Shown piece after piece: positions 9,664-22,963 of a DNA stretch of 64,000 bases. The translations under genes and the position numbers were made by a program. Location: the NCBI RefSeq assembly GCF_033568475.1, contig NC_133121.1, positions 25,093,374 to 25,157,373 of the forward strand. Reading direction: 5' to 3'. The number at the start of each line of letters is the position of its first letter. The stretch's first letter is position 1. Source of the stretch: Henckelia pumila (lineage: Eukaryota > Streptophyta > Magnoliopsida > Lamiales > Gesneriaceae). Under the pieces are notes generated by a model. It did no database searches, was not told the origin of the DNA, and worked only from the letters and a program-made list of their open reading frames with translations.

Positions 9664-12189
9664 GGCCAATATAATGTGAGTGAACCAATTCCTCATTACG
9701 TAAAATATGAATATAAAAACTTATATGTTAACACGTGTGTACATGAACTGGTCAATATTCAATATCTTGGTCAATCATAAAGCATCCGAGTTTATATATA
9801 GCATGCTGGCCCATTCAGTTAATTTAGTTGGTGGCTCCTAACTCCTACACTCAATCAAGATGTGAACCTGCAATGTCCTGGATCATTATAGCACGCTGGT
9901 CTTTCGAGTCAGTTGGTGGCTCCTGGTACATACACATACCCAGCTTCCAAGAGAAAGTGATTTCTGAACAATCAGACTTATCTCAAAGAATACATGCTCA
10001 ACATGATATGTACGTAAAACAACATTATGTAGTAAAGTATAGTGAAACATGCATGTAGAGTGAAACATGTATCATGTGACAACTATAACGCAATAAGATT
10101 CTAGAGTGAAATATGTTAGATTTGTTAAAATTCTGAATATATCTCGCATAACCTATTTATAGTCTAAGTCCAAAAACTCCAAACTCGCATGACAAATTAA
10201 TTTTAATATTTTTATTTATTTAAATAAACGTAATAGATTTCAAATAATAACTCTATGTTATAAAAATTATGTTGTTAGCCAAATAGATGATTTGTTACAT
10301 ATTTTATTTAAAAAAATGTATAACAAAAAAATATTTAAGTAATACTGCACTAATTTTACTTTTTGTCACGTGTTTGGTGGATAGAGAAATTGAACATTGA
10401 TGTAGTTGAAAAAAAGTACATGTTAAAAAGTGATTGGTATATAAAACGTACAATGTCACACACACCAATTTGTAAAAGAAGATTTTCACCCCTAAAAAAG
10501 AATGCATTTGACATGAAAAATAATGGTCCAATTAGTCACAGTATGAACGTACAGTATTATAGTCTTTTCCTAGCTCCTTCCATTATACGCAGATCATGAG
10601 AGGTAAACCAAATTAAAATATACGATATAATAATATTAAATGTGCTTTAATTATTAATTAATGTCGCCATGAAAATGCTTCCCGTGGAAGAAGAAAAACA
10701 TTGATCAATGATATAAATGCAATTTGAGTACTGGGCATAATTATTAATTAATCTCTGTTAGATATTAAGTGCGAGGAGAGTTTGGTACGTTTTTTTACCC
10801 TTTGACGTTTTCTTATTTATCAAAATGGTACACATATCTGTCCTTTGATACCACACATTTTTGTAAAATTTATGTACAGATATTGCCCTTTCTCACTATT
10901 TATTTACTAAAACTCCATATTTTTTGCTTTTTTTTTTTTTTTTTTATATTTATTTCACCATTTAATTTTTTTTTCCTTTTTTCTTAAAAAAAAAACTTAT
11001 ACAAGCATACAGTGCACATACCCAAGTCCGCTCATTTAAATATCTCATTAATTAATCTATGTTACACAGGTACCATACTTTTCTTTGACAATTGATATAT
11101 ACTTGTGTATATATATGTGCTAGAGGTGATCCAACACAAGAATATGTTTTAAAAATAGATGTTTTATTTCTCTAATTCCATTGAATCGACCCATTTATCC
11201 GACCCACGTCCCTTCTCATGAATCTTGAATCCATAATTGTTATATCTATACAATTAGTTAAGATAGTATAGTCTTAACACGACGAATTACATACATATCC
11301 CCTTGGATAGCACAAGGAATCATGAAATTAGAACTTCTATATATGCATATAAGTATATGATGTTTGTCCTTCGATATGCTATACACCCGTTGTAGGCATC
11401 TATATGAGCATCCTTGAAGTGATATTCACTTGTCGGATGAACAGACATTCGATAGATGGACGTCACCTTGGCCGTGCTCATATGGGTGGGTACCAACAAT
11501 AATGTAAAACATATAAAACCCGATATATATCTATGTATGTGGGTGCAATTAAGTGCGTGTTTGTGTCTGTTTATATATGTATATGCATAGTTGTCCCACT
11601 ACTGTCATGACTTTAAACTCATGCAAGGTTCCTTTATTCCTGCACTGGACCACAAATTAAAGTCAGTGAATACTAGCGAGAATCGAAGAGTTTGGTAGGC
11701 ACAAAGATACAGGAGAAGTTTCCAAATATTAGGCAAAATTTATATATACATTGCAATAGACGAATAAAAACAATATTGCAGCTAGATATTACGCACAATT
11801 GTCAGGTACTCGCTTTATATACATACATATAAAATGTACTTCTGCAGTGGGAAACAGAGGGAGTTGAATTTCCGTGATTGACGAAAGAATTACTAGCACT
11901 TAAAGTGAACCTAATATAATATGTATACATCTCAGTCATATGCGTCATATCAATGATCTACACTTTCCGTCAAGAATCATATTAAGGTTCTCGCAAAGAA
12001 TATCGAATATTATGACTTTTGCTACATGGAGTCAGATAGATGTTCACCCCGTGTCTGATAGCACCGAGACACCCATTATATGTTCAACACTGGTTTCGTA
12101 CTAGGATGGTACCGAAGGGGAATAACACCGCTTATAACATGGCCAAGAAGGTAAAAAGATGTGCTACGTACAAAAGATATGTGTATGTA
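9664..12189. other. intergenic region between NAC and CNGC genes
   Basis: No gene recognised. At about 9800-9935 a segment containing GTTGGTGGCTCCT and TAGCA(T/C)GCTGG occurs twice in imperfect form, possibly a worn SINE. A long T-rich tract lies at about 10920-10985. The stretch just below 12190 must hold the 3' UTR of the minus-strand CNGC gene, but no poly(A) site could be fixed. Confidence 0.5.
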
Positions 12190-15100
12190 CTATGATATAT
12201 CAGTTCGAATTCCAGACCCTTCTGCCTCATCTCCACGACTAATACGTCGTTTTTTCCTGTACCTCCATGCAACTTGTATTCGTCTGGCTGCAAGTCCTCG
12301 CCAGTAAGGTGATTCATACCTGCAAGAGCAAGGAACAGTCAGAAGAGAGACAATGCTATCGGAAGAGACTGAAACTTTGAGTTTTGGCCTTCATCTGCAC
12401 TATTGCAACTATGAATATAATGGTCACGATGTGTTTTGATCATACAGCCTGAACTTCGAACTTTAAGATTGCATTTAGATGAAAGAATTTGAGTGGATTG
12501 TATTTGATTTGAAAATTTCAAATCTCAAATCCATTGTATCCATTTTGACTCAAAATTAGAATGAAAGTTAAGTTGCACGCACAAGTAAATTCTTTTGCTT
12601 CATTTCAAATCTACTATTCAATCTAAAAATTTAAAATCATGCATTTCAAATCCTTTCATTTGAAATTCATCTTAAAATCCAAATTCTTCCATCTAAACAC
12701 AACCTAAAGTGATCTCATGGTCTGACATTTCACCACCTGAACAATTATCATGTTAATACTCACATTAACAATTTCGTGCACCCTAAGCCTTTTTTTTTAA
12801 TAAATAACTAACGGATATAATAAGACAGACTAGTTATCTATCAGAAATAACACAGATGTAAAGAATAATACCGAGCACCTGGCTTTGTGTCAGTAGCGGT
12901 TTAACTCAAATCTTTTATTATAATGGTCCAACTACTATGTTTTGTTGTAGGACATAAACAACAAATCATAACAGTAGGGCTACTTAATGCAACCCAACAT
13001 AAAGAATGTGAAATTGAGAAACATCATTTAAGGCATAGTTTGGTACACATGATAAGGGAGTGATTAATAAATTAAAAGCCCATGATAAGTCAATGGCCCT
13101 TGATAAATGCTTTGACAATCTTTGATTTGGTGTGATAAATTTAATACAACTAAAAAAATACTACAAAAAAACATGATTACCCTCCACATATAAAAACATC
13201 TAAACTCTAAACACGTCTCATTCTCCTCCACATTACTGTATGGTTAATTTTGTCATTAAAATCGAATATATAAATTTAATCACTTCCTATCATTTTATTT
13301 ATCCTTAATTTATCCTTATATTATATATCCTATACTTATCTTATCCTATGTACCAAACTATGCCTAAATCTTTCACCGGGATAGCACTAAGTCTCTTACA
13401 TGTTTTCTAACAGATGATCCTAGGCATTTAGCGATAGATTCGTCACAAACAATGGAAATTACCTAATGGCTCCCTGAACTCGTGGGCTTCTCAAGAATCT
13501 TGCAAAAAGACTGGTAACTTCTTCAAGATCAGATGCTCGCAGCACAAATGCTTCAACATTTGTCAAGCAATGGACCAGCCTATTGCTCAGCAGCCTGTGT
13601 CCTGGGATCCTGATTCTTCTTCCATCTGTGAATATAAAAAGAAAACAATACTTGTTTTGCTTTATATTTTTCCAAAAGATGATGAATTTGTTACTCCATT
13701 AAATGGCTCCTTCCTAAGCATTTCCAGAATTTGTTTGCCAACCTTGCTTTCATACCTTTATTTACAGAAGAATGTTCAAGGCACCATGTAAGGAGTTCTT
13801 CTCCACAAACATCCCCTTCAGACAAGGGAACAACATTGAGATCTTCGACACTCTCCAAATTTCCCCGTATTATAAACACCATTTTATCAATAAGGCCGCC
13901 GCGGTACAAGATTTTGCTTCCTTTGATATATGTTTTTGTCCTTAGCCTCTCACATATAGCATCTATGATATGTTCATCCAACATTTGAAATATTCGGACC
14001 TGTATTTGCAAGATATTCGCAACAATAAGAAAGCAATAAATTGTATAGGAGAAGTCCAGAAAGCTACCTAGTAGGGTTGATGAACTGATTTCTTATAGAA
14101 ACTTACTTTCTTGACAAATTTAAAGAGATGACGCCTAATTTCTCTTTGAAGGTCTTCTGGTAAATTCTCCATTAGCATTGCTTCATTCACTCCTCGAGTG
14201 GCAGCCCAGTTAAAACGCTCTGCTCCTCGGACTTGCCTAAATGGAAAAAACACACCACTTGCCAATCAAACAGGTGTTGCACCATTTTGAGCATTTGATT
14301 TTATAGAATAAAATCATGGGCAAAAAGATGCATGGGAACAATCCTTAACATGAAAAGTAATGTGAATAAAAATATCATAATCAGCAAATTAAAGAAGATA
14401 CTTTCTCAGTTCCTCTGGCAATCGACGATGGCTCATCCATTGCTCAACATCTCGCCGTCTTAACGATATCTCTAACCGCCTGAAAAGAAAAAACAATGTA
14501 AGGATTCAATGGGGATATTAGGTGCACAATATTAGATGTCAGGCTCACATATGGAAGTCAACCACTTGGTTTAAAGCACAACTAAATATATATTAAACAC
14601 GTTAACTGAGGAAAATTCCAAGGGAATAAATTTGAATGAAGAGTCGAATATGAGACAGAGATGGAAGTAATTACCTGCGTCCAAGAGCCTGGAGGAAATT
14701 CTGCATATTTCCGATTAACAGGGCAAAAAGCAGCAGGCCTATCCCGATGATGGACATCGTGAAGATAACTTCCCACACAAAATAGCTCGGAACTTGATTC
14801 CCAGCCAGGGTACTAATTTGCTTTGCGTTTGACCAGAAGAATATAGTCAGTTGGAAAATCAGGCCTTTTCAATAATAAAAAATTGACTTTTAAAACTTAT
14901 CATGCACTTTAACACACTACCATAAGTCACGTTGCAATATTACATGTCTGGACAGGTATTATCATAAGAAAAGTACACACAATTACTTTAACATATGAAG
15001 CCAAGATACCTGAAATCCCCAAAACATTGAGTACACATATCTTGTCACTACACTACGACGAGTGGTTAGATTTACGACAGTTTGATAAATTCCATAATCA

Positions 15101-18100
15101 AAAGCGTCTTTTCCAAAACATGCAGTAGCATTTGCATTGCTCTTCCATGGCTCCCATGTTGCATCTTTCTTAAAATCCTCAAAATCAATACCGTGTCCGC
15201 AGTCAATGAATTCCATGCATCTCGCAAGTTTTGAGTCATGGCAGGCATCTCGAAGGCATTGATTCACCCTCTACATGCATTAGGAAAATTAAGGATAAGT
15301 CATCTCAGAATAACAGGAGGCAAGGTGCACTCCACTAGAAACCAAAGCCCACTCAACCAAACTTATAATACTGAACGAGCATATAAAAAATTCCGCAATT
15401 ATATTGCGTTTTAAATAGAAATCAGCAACAACATATGATGCATATACATGCATACGACATGACATGGATATGGAACCTCAATTTTCAAAATTTTAAAATA
15501 TGAACAGGAGGATACCACTAATTTACATAATATACGAATGAATAAATAGATGTCTGTGTGTAATGAATCATGAAAAAAATATCGTAAACATCAATGATTA
15601 AACAAGAGAAAAATTTTGTATAATCATACATAGAATGTCTAAAAATGTAATTTGAAATACATTTACATATCATATCATAAAACGGAAATTTGCAATAACT
15701 CCAAATTGCATTTTCTTATTGTTGTAATATTAGTTATTCACAACAAAACCCCTGGGATAAATTGCGAAATGGCCATACAATATTCTTTAAAATTTCAAAC
15801 TAGTCCCACCCATTTTCTTTCAAAATTGTAGAATAGCCCCTGCAACATCTAATTAGTGGTGTAAGTGAGTAAAGCTACCAGTGAGTAGCTCGTGAGCAAC
15901 TCAAACATAACTCGACTCGAACTTGATTTGACTGAGCTCGAGAATTTTTGCGAGTCGAGTTCTATTTTCAAGTATTTGTACTCGAGTAGCTTGCAAGTAC
16001 CAACAACCTAATATCTATATGCTAGAATTCCGATATTTTAGCTTTTCAAGCTCGAGCTCGAGTTACTCAATACATACACCAGTTGAACTCGAGCTTCAAA
16101 TGGACAGCTCATCGAGTAGACAAAATTTAAGTTGAGTTGAGCTCGAGTAGTATGGTACTCGAGCTCGACTCGGCTCGTTTTGCACTCCTACATCGGACTA
16201 GGTCACAACAATCCTTTCCCCATGTTAAATACCGTATCCAATTGTTTTTCTAATGTTATCTCTGATACTTCTCAAGCAGTACATGAACATATAAGCCCTG
16301 TATCTACACCATATCCAAATCCAGCAAGTATCCAACGATGTAATTGACCATTTTTTGCAGTATCAGTTCATCATATGCCACAACGAAATTTTTAAATAGC
16401 TTTAAAGATGTCAAACGATAAAAATGCTCAAAGATTTGTCAGGAAACAACAAAGAGTACTTGTAAAGTTGCTAAGGACAACCTGTAGGCCTAATAGATAC
16501 CATAGTGAGCCCACTACATGGCTAGCCAAGACATAGGTGAGAAGATTTATGACAAAATTTGCCCATGCTGACTCAAAAATCAAGCCAGTAGCCGACTGAC
16601 CAGCAAGCAATGGTAAGAATCTGAAAAGCCTGGGAATATACTGAACAAGTATGCCTGTGCGTAGCAGATTTTTTGCATAATTGGCTCCAGATGATCCCAA
16701 GGAATGTGGTAGAATCAATAATATGATGATCTACAGGAAGTGAATAGCTCGATATCAATAAGTTATGATATGAGTGCTGGAATGCATTAAAAAAATCAGA
16801 TAACATGCATAGAGTGATGTACCACACAAAAAGAAAATGCGAATGGCAGCAATGTGATATACTCCATCTAGATAATATCATGGCAAGAATTCATTATATG
16901 TTAAAAACTTGACATGCCTCAATCATCATAACGTCGTGAGACAAAATCGAACGGAATCTTGGATTTTAACATCATCATTGGAAGACAGAGTATGATACCT
17001 GTGGAAGGGGAAGTACAACAAAGACATCGATGATGAAATATCCATAAAGATAATTCCGGGCAATCCTTTTAGGATCATCAACTAAATCTCCAGATCCCAC
17101 AACTCTAGATTCAGGAGCAACATAAGCCAATCGGAACTGCAAAATTGACACATATCTTCACTCGTAAAACATGTTCGTCAAAAAGGAAGCATCAGAAATA
17201 ATTATAAAATCCTCTACGTGTCTTTTTAATATCCTACAGCAAGAGAATTAAAAAAATTAAACACATCCTTACTGTATAATTAAATGACTGACTTTAGTTT
17301 CCAGCTGATATAACTACTAGCGAAAATAAACGAAGCATAAGGCCTCTCTGCTCCACCAAGTACATATAATTACCTGAAGAAGGATATGAAGCAAATAAAT
17401 GAAGTCAGTCATGCTCCGCAAGACCACCATCGTTGTTGTCAGGGGCCAATCTAACACAATACACTTGTTATCCTGGTCAAAAGTAATGACATTAAACTTG
17501 AGACGAGTTTGTTTATTTCAACCTCTTCAAGTCACAAGCAAAAGCACAGGTATTCATAGAATGCATTGGGTTAAAATATAGGTATGGTTAATCAGGAACA
17601 ATTCATAATGAGCACAACCGGCATCATAGCATTGCATGTGCTACCACATTCAACAGGAGTATAAACAAATATGACTTTGAATCAATATGCTAAGGTATGC
17701 ACAAATAAAATCAAGAAAAATCTTTCCCAATGCTCGACCCATAATATATCTTTGTTAAAATTGACTTATAGCATTGATTTTGACAGAATTTGCAGCTTGA
17801 TTTCAACAACTGTTTTGTTCTTCGAATGAAAAACCGATATAAGGAAAGTTATTTGTTTGTTGGATAACAAAAATTGAAAATAAATCAAAACAAACATGCA
17901 TACCTGCTTCACAGAGAGAAGAAAAAAGAACAGTGGGTCTAAAAATACAGCGAACAAGCAAGATATCACAAAAAACTTGTTCCACCGCTGAACAAATAGT
18001 GCATGAGGATTCATGACTCCGGGAATATAAGGAAGCAGAAACGAACGCATTCTCTTGGCCCAACCTTTTGCATCTCCATAGATCATATGATGAAACTGCA

Positions 18101-18971
18101 AAAAAGGTTCCGGAAAATAAAATAGATTAAAGGGATAGGCAATCCGTGAAACTGTAAACCATATTATTAATAAGATAAGATAATCGGGATACGAAGGCCA
18201 AAACAGTCTCTGGAAGGAATTCGTACATAAACCAATAAATTGACTAACCAATTAAAACAGATGAATTAATATAGTTCCCAAAGGCCTCAACTACAAGTCC
18301 CATTGAAAAAAAACATGTAGTAAAGCGTAGTATTTAGTAACTTTTTTAGTTCTTCAATCATTAGTATGTTCTCCCACTATTTCCCTTATCTAACCAGACA
18401 ATACAATAGGTTATGGTGCTTATAAGTTTATTCATAAAGAGAATAGCTGGCACAAGGCAAATACCTTGGGATCAAATATCTCTGATGTTCTTGAGTGCTT
18501 TTGACGCCCTTTAGCATTATAATAAGTTGGGCATGTAGTGCAGTAAGGGTCGTTACACATCCCCAGTTGACCCGATTTCAACAGATGTTCATTTTTTCCA
18601 CCATAGTCATCCGATGACCAATGAATATTAGCCATCCCATCAATAGAAGAAGGATACCTTTCAACTTTAGACTCCGTATTTTGCTGAAGTAATGCACCTT
18701 GGGGAGGCTGAAAGACAACCTCATGGTTACGGGAGGCATATAAAGGGCCAGTCATTTGTACCGCAATATTTCGTCTTTCATTTCTCAAAGGACCTGTGAA
18801 ACCCACGAGCCTGTTCACATCTTCTGAAGAGTCCATATAGTTAGAAGGAAGAGACATTGACGCACTCCTCGTCCTGGTTGAAAAATGTCGAACTGTTGCG
18901 TCGCTGTCATAATCTGATTGTATGAATGTGGTCGCTAGCATTGGTGTTTCATCTTTTTCAGAAGGATCCAT
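12190..18971 (-). CDS. cyclic nucleotide-gated channel, CNGC19/20 type (12 exons, 778 aa)
   Basis: Minus-strand exons: 18971-18465, 18095-17904, 17472-17374, 17136-16999, 16730-16482, 15270-15010, 14820-14675, 14479-14402, 14236-14107, 13999-13756, 13625-13463, 12319-12190. All introns are GT-AG and the joined frame is open for 778 codons, close to the ~764 aa of Arabidopsis CNGC20. The cytosolic N-terminus (1-169) has a cysteine cluster CNDPYCTTC typical of group IVa. S1-S6 membrane segments lie at about 185-525, with pore-helix/filter TLAGNQVPSY around 486-495. A C-linker follows, then a cyclic-nucleotide-binding fold (about 600-700) with GDVCGEELLTWCLEHSSVN, and an IQ calmodulin-binding motif RRIQVAWRYRKK at 748-759. 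Family knowledge: plasma-membrane Ca2+-permeable channels used in immune and herbivory signalling. Nothing appears truncated or frameshifted. Introns 5 and 11 carry MITEs. Confidence 0.93.
12467..12704. mobile_element. Tourist-like MITE in CNGC intron 11
   Basis: The left end is GATTGCATTTAGATGAAAG. The right end, read from the other strand, is GGTTGTGTTTAGATGGAAG, giving an imperfect inverted repeat of about 25 bp. It is flanked by the trinucleotide TAA on both sides (12464-12466 and 12705-12707), the usual PIF/Harbinger target duplication. The interior is made of AAATTTCAAAT-like repeats. No coding capacity. It lies wholly inside intron 11, so the protein is not affected. Confidence 0.75.
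13032..13364. mobile_element. Tourist-like MITE in CNGC intron 11, younger
   Basis: The terminal inverted repeat GGCATAGTTTGGTACA is perfect at both ends, with the duplicated trinucleotide TAA at 13029-13031 and 13365-13367. Length is 333 bp and it is non-coding. The perfect ends suggest a more recent insertion than its neighbour at 12467. Its right end is about 100 bp upstream of exon 11, on the 3' side of that exon in transcript terms. Confidence 0.85.
15854..16190. mobile_element. hAT-like MITE in CNGC intron 5
   Basis: The left end is TAGTGGTGTAAGTGAG. The right end, read inversely, is TAGGAGTGCAAAACGAGCCG, similar to the termini of the MITEs at 9203 and 1-809. Inside are many ACTCGAG / GAGCTCGA palindromes. 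Flanks CATCTAAT (15846-15853) and CATCGGAC (16191-16198) match at 5 of 8 positions, so any target duplication has decayed. It lies within the 1.2-kb intron 5. Confidence 0.65.
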
Positions 18972-20459
18972 TACCCAAATATAGCTGTAAACAAGCTGTT
19001 CAAAATACGAATAAGATATTGTTGTTTTAGCTTCTAACCCAGAATCTAATTAGTAACAATCATAATGCAGGTCAAATCTTCAGGCTGAGTGTCCATCGTC
19101 GTTTCAGAATTCAAATAGAAGATTTCGAACTTTCACAGCATAATAAGTCATAGGAGTTGCATCTAGAATATAGATTAAGCTCTCATTTCTTTGAAAGATT
19201 CTGCATTTTTTCCACTGACTGACTAATCCCGAGTCAAAATCAGAATCAAACGCTCACGGTGAACACTACGTATACCCTATAGACATTCAATATGCTCTTA
19301 AGCAAAGAAATTATATCAACAAAATCAAGATTCTCTTACAACGGCTCTAGTCCAGGTATTGATTTCTAACTCTTATATTTCTCTTGGTTACTTTCCGATA
19401 GCAAGTCACAAGATTCAAGTTAGAACTAACAGAATCTCGAAGGAAAAACAAGAACCCAAAAAGAAAATCCACTAAACAAAAGCTACGGATAGCTCCCGAC
19501 TCCCGTAATTCCCAATAAAGAGAAGGTCACAAGAATCCGATGGTTGAAGAAACCCAGGAAAGAACAAAGAGGACAACAAAGCAAACCAACAAACCTCAGC
19601 AACTCAAGTTCAGCGGACAAGGGAAATCATTTCAACGCTTTCCAGCCTCTCACAAACCAATCTTTCAAAAAAGGCGCCACTTCTCAGAGCGATCAAGGGG
19701 GAGTTTTCGTCTAGTGTCTGAGTGAACGTGATGAGTTGAACAGAAAAACGAAGACTTGAAGCTATGATACAATACAAGGCCAGAGGTTTCCAAGAAAGAA
19801 AGCATACAATTAATCAAGAAATCAAACAGCGAGCGGCATTGACTGGCCAAAAGTCTTCTCTCCAACTCTTCAATTCTTTTATTTATTTATTTTATTTTCT
19901 TTTATTATTTATTATATTTAATTTAACATAGAACAAACAAGTAAACTATAATTGTTGACCCCACCCCAGTAAGTAAACTCACCATTTTTCAATTATGGGA
20001 TGTACGAATGCATGCATTTTGAGTTGTAATAATATAATATTTTTCAAAAAAAATCTATATGTAATCTTATAAATTATTAGTTTCATGGATCAAAATTATC
20101 GAATGCATATATCAATTTGTTCCATCCACTATCTCAAATACGAATATGGTCATTAATATGTTGAGTAGATTTAATAGGCTCCTTAAATTACAAATTTTAA
20201 TGCATAGTTTAACATACACACAGTTATGCGCATATAGAAAATTATTAGTTATTTTAAAATAACCTCCTAAGTTATGTTGCGTCCGATTGGGGACAATTTC
20301 ACATCTACGTATGCTTTGGTTACAGTTTGGTACCTTGGTTTTTTTAAAAAAATATGAGCCTTTGCCTCGTTATCTGATTTAACATTTAGCTCGAGTTTTA
20401 TAATTTTGAAATTAAAAATAATTGTATTATCTATAATGACTCGAGTTCCATTTTGAGTC
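18972..20459. other. CNGC 5' leader/promoter and intergenic DNA
   Basis: No gene recognised. The 18972-19870 stretch is less AT-rich than its surroundings and probably includes the 5' UTR of the minus-strand CNGC gene, perhaps with a leader intron. 19870-20460 is AT-rich and featureless to my reading. Confidence 0.4.
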
Positions 20460-21440
20460 TTTAAATAGTAAAATATTATTAAGGATCATTCATTAAGCAA
20501 ATCAGAGTATTTAAGCATCAGAGAGTTCAGAACCATATAAGTGAGTTTGGAAGCACATAAGAGTTCGGACCATCTGAACTCAGGATCAGACCTTTCGAAC
20601 CTACAAGACCAGCAAGATAAATTTTATGTGTCAAAAGTGAATCGATACGTAGCAGTTCGAACCTTTTGAAGCCATGTGTCCAGATAGGTGTGAACATATC
20701 ATTGACACGTAGCAGCATACAAGTTCGGACCATCTGAACTCACGCCAAAAAATAGTCATTCGAGATTTTATTTTTAATTTGACGAGATTTTGAGGTGATT
20801 TGTCTCATATTCAGTGCATATTTGAGGGTTTCTAGCCATATTAGCGGGGGTCGATCAGTAGCGAGAAAATTCTGAAGTTGCAACTAAGCTAGGCTCGAAC
20901 TATGGAGCTTTCAACATCAGTGGGCTAGCGACATACAAAAATATGATCTGTTAGACTTAGTTTGAGTGGGATTATAGGTTTGAATCATGAACGATGGTCG
21001 ATACCATTATGTTGGTTACGGTGTCTAAGACTGGAGCTTAGGATTCTTAGATTGGTGTTAGAGATACGTAAATACTGACTGAAATATCTAGCGAGTATGA
21101 AGTCTTATGTGTTGTATTTTATCTATCATGATCTATATATTTTACCATTATACATATGTTTCATGTGCATATAGCACATTGAGCTTGTATCTCATTCGAG
21201 ATATTCATTCTAGTAGCTAGGGTCGCTCAAGCCTATAGATTTCTGACTTATGATCGGGTATTGGAATTTGGAACCCATTATTATGATGAAGATCGAGACT
21301 ACGATAATCAAGATGTGTTATGTCCACAATCTTGATACGAGTGTGCACAATAAATATAACCCCAGATGGTTAGGCATGGATCTAAGAATTTTATCGAGTG
21401 GAAAAGAAAAGAAAGAACACACACAAACATATATATAATC
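20460..21440 (+). repeat. degenerate LTR relic with TTCGGACCATCTGAACTC motifs
   Basis: Contains several near-palindromic TTCGGA..TCTGAAC motifs between about 20525 and 20745, like the motif arrays in the LTRs at 30563 and 46070. Further right is the sequence ATCTCATTCGAGATATTCATTCTAGTAG (21191 on), which recurs in the LTR relic at 38770. No clear TG..CA ends, no internal domains and no target duplication were found. The call as an LTR remnant is by similarity only. Confidence 0.45.
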
Positions 21441-22695
21441 ATCCATAAAAAAATTAAAATATAATATCAAAGTATAAATTATATTTTTAATTTCGATCTA
21501 ACTAACAATTTCCCTTATTTTATAAAATAATTAATGATAACTATTCTTTACAAGATATGAAATATATATTCCTTTTTAATATAAGTAATTAAACCATAAT
21601 TCAAATATTCATCTTTCATTCGATTAATTGAGGAAGACTTTAAGTAGAACATGAACAAAGAAAAATTTCACTCTTTAAATGTGGATTGTTGTGTGGCAAC
21701 CCATCCCAAACCACCTACTAAATAATTTTTAATAACATGAAATTAACGTAAAAAAAACATAATCAGATAAACAACGGAAATTAAAACATAGTTAGTACAA
21801 CCCAATCGAAAAGAAACCTAAAATACCAAATATTATACAAACATACTGATCAAGTACTAAAATCCAACTGAAAATTAACCAAGATCGTCACTTCTGAGAA
21901 TGCAGCTCCTACTAACTCAGCGACCGTCCCCACTAGGTCCATTTAACCTAAGGCTTGCCCCGTGAAATAGATGTCTAAGAATAAAACTGATGACGTGAGC
22001 GATGAAGACACAATACAAAAGTATGAGTATACAAGTGTTATGAGTGCATGAATGCAAGTTTACAGGGTACCAAAGATCCGAATCACGAACTCCGCTCTGT
22101 CAGAGGATGTCATGACATGTAGCACTTTGTGGCGTCGTACCAGGTTGTGGCTCCCACACCATAAAAATATGTGGATAATGGTGACCTAAATTTGTATTAA
22201 CGAGTCCAATCATCCACTCAAAGAAAAAGGGGTTGAGTAGGGATGACAACAGGGCGGGTTTGGGGCGGGTTTTGCCAAACTCAGGACCCGCCCCGCCAAA
22301 AAATATTAGAACCGGACCCGGATCCGCCCCACCCCCGCCCGCCCCGCCTCAAAACCCGGCGGGTCCAACCCGGGTTTGGACCCGCGAACCCGTTAACATT
22401 TATTTTTTTAATAAAAATTAAATATATTATTATTTATAATATTATAAATATATTTATAGATACATATCTATTTATTTATATGAAATATATATATACAATA
22501 TGTATATATATATATTTATACGATATATACTGTACAAAAAATATTATACATATATGTAATCTACGGTATATTACTGTATATAATATATTTTATATCTAAA
22601 ATATATATACTATATATATAATATAATATATCATATAGAGATACTGTATATATTAATATATACTATATTATATATTATTTTATATGATATATAAA

Positions 22696-22735
<40 letters not shown>

Positions 22736-22963
22736 GGGGCGGGTCCACTCAGACCCCGAACCCGTTGACCTAGACCCGCCCCGCCCCGAAACCCGTTTGA
22801 CCGGGTTTGAACCCGCCCCATTCGGGGCGGGTTTGTCACGGGTCTGGGTTTAAACCCGGCCAGGGGCGTAGCCAGGAATATTTTTTCTAGTGGGTAAAAT
22901 ATTACTCATTACTAATTTAAACATCACATAATAAAAAAAACACTAAAGAAACATACAAAATTC

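Noticed and set aside
16573-16881. Second frame overlapping CNGC exon 5
   Set aside because: Out-of-frame overlap with an exon whose splice sites and domain match the family.
22243-22599. 118-codon frame rich in Pro/Arg then Ile/Tyr
   Set aside because: It is a translation of the GC-rich terminus and AT core of a non-autonomous hAT element.
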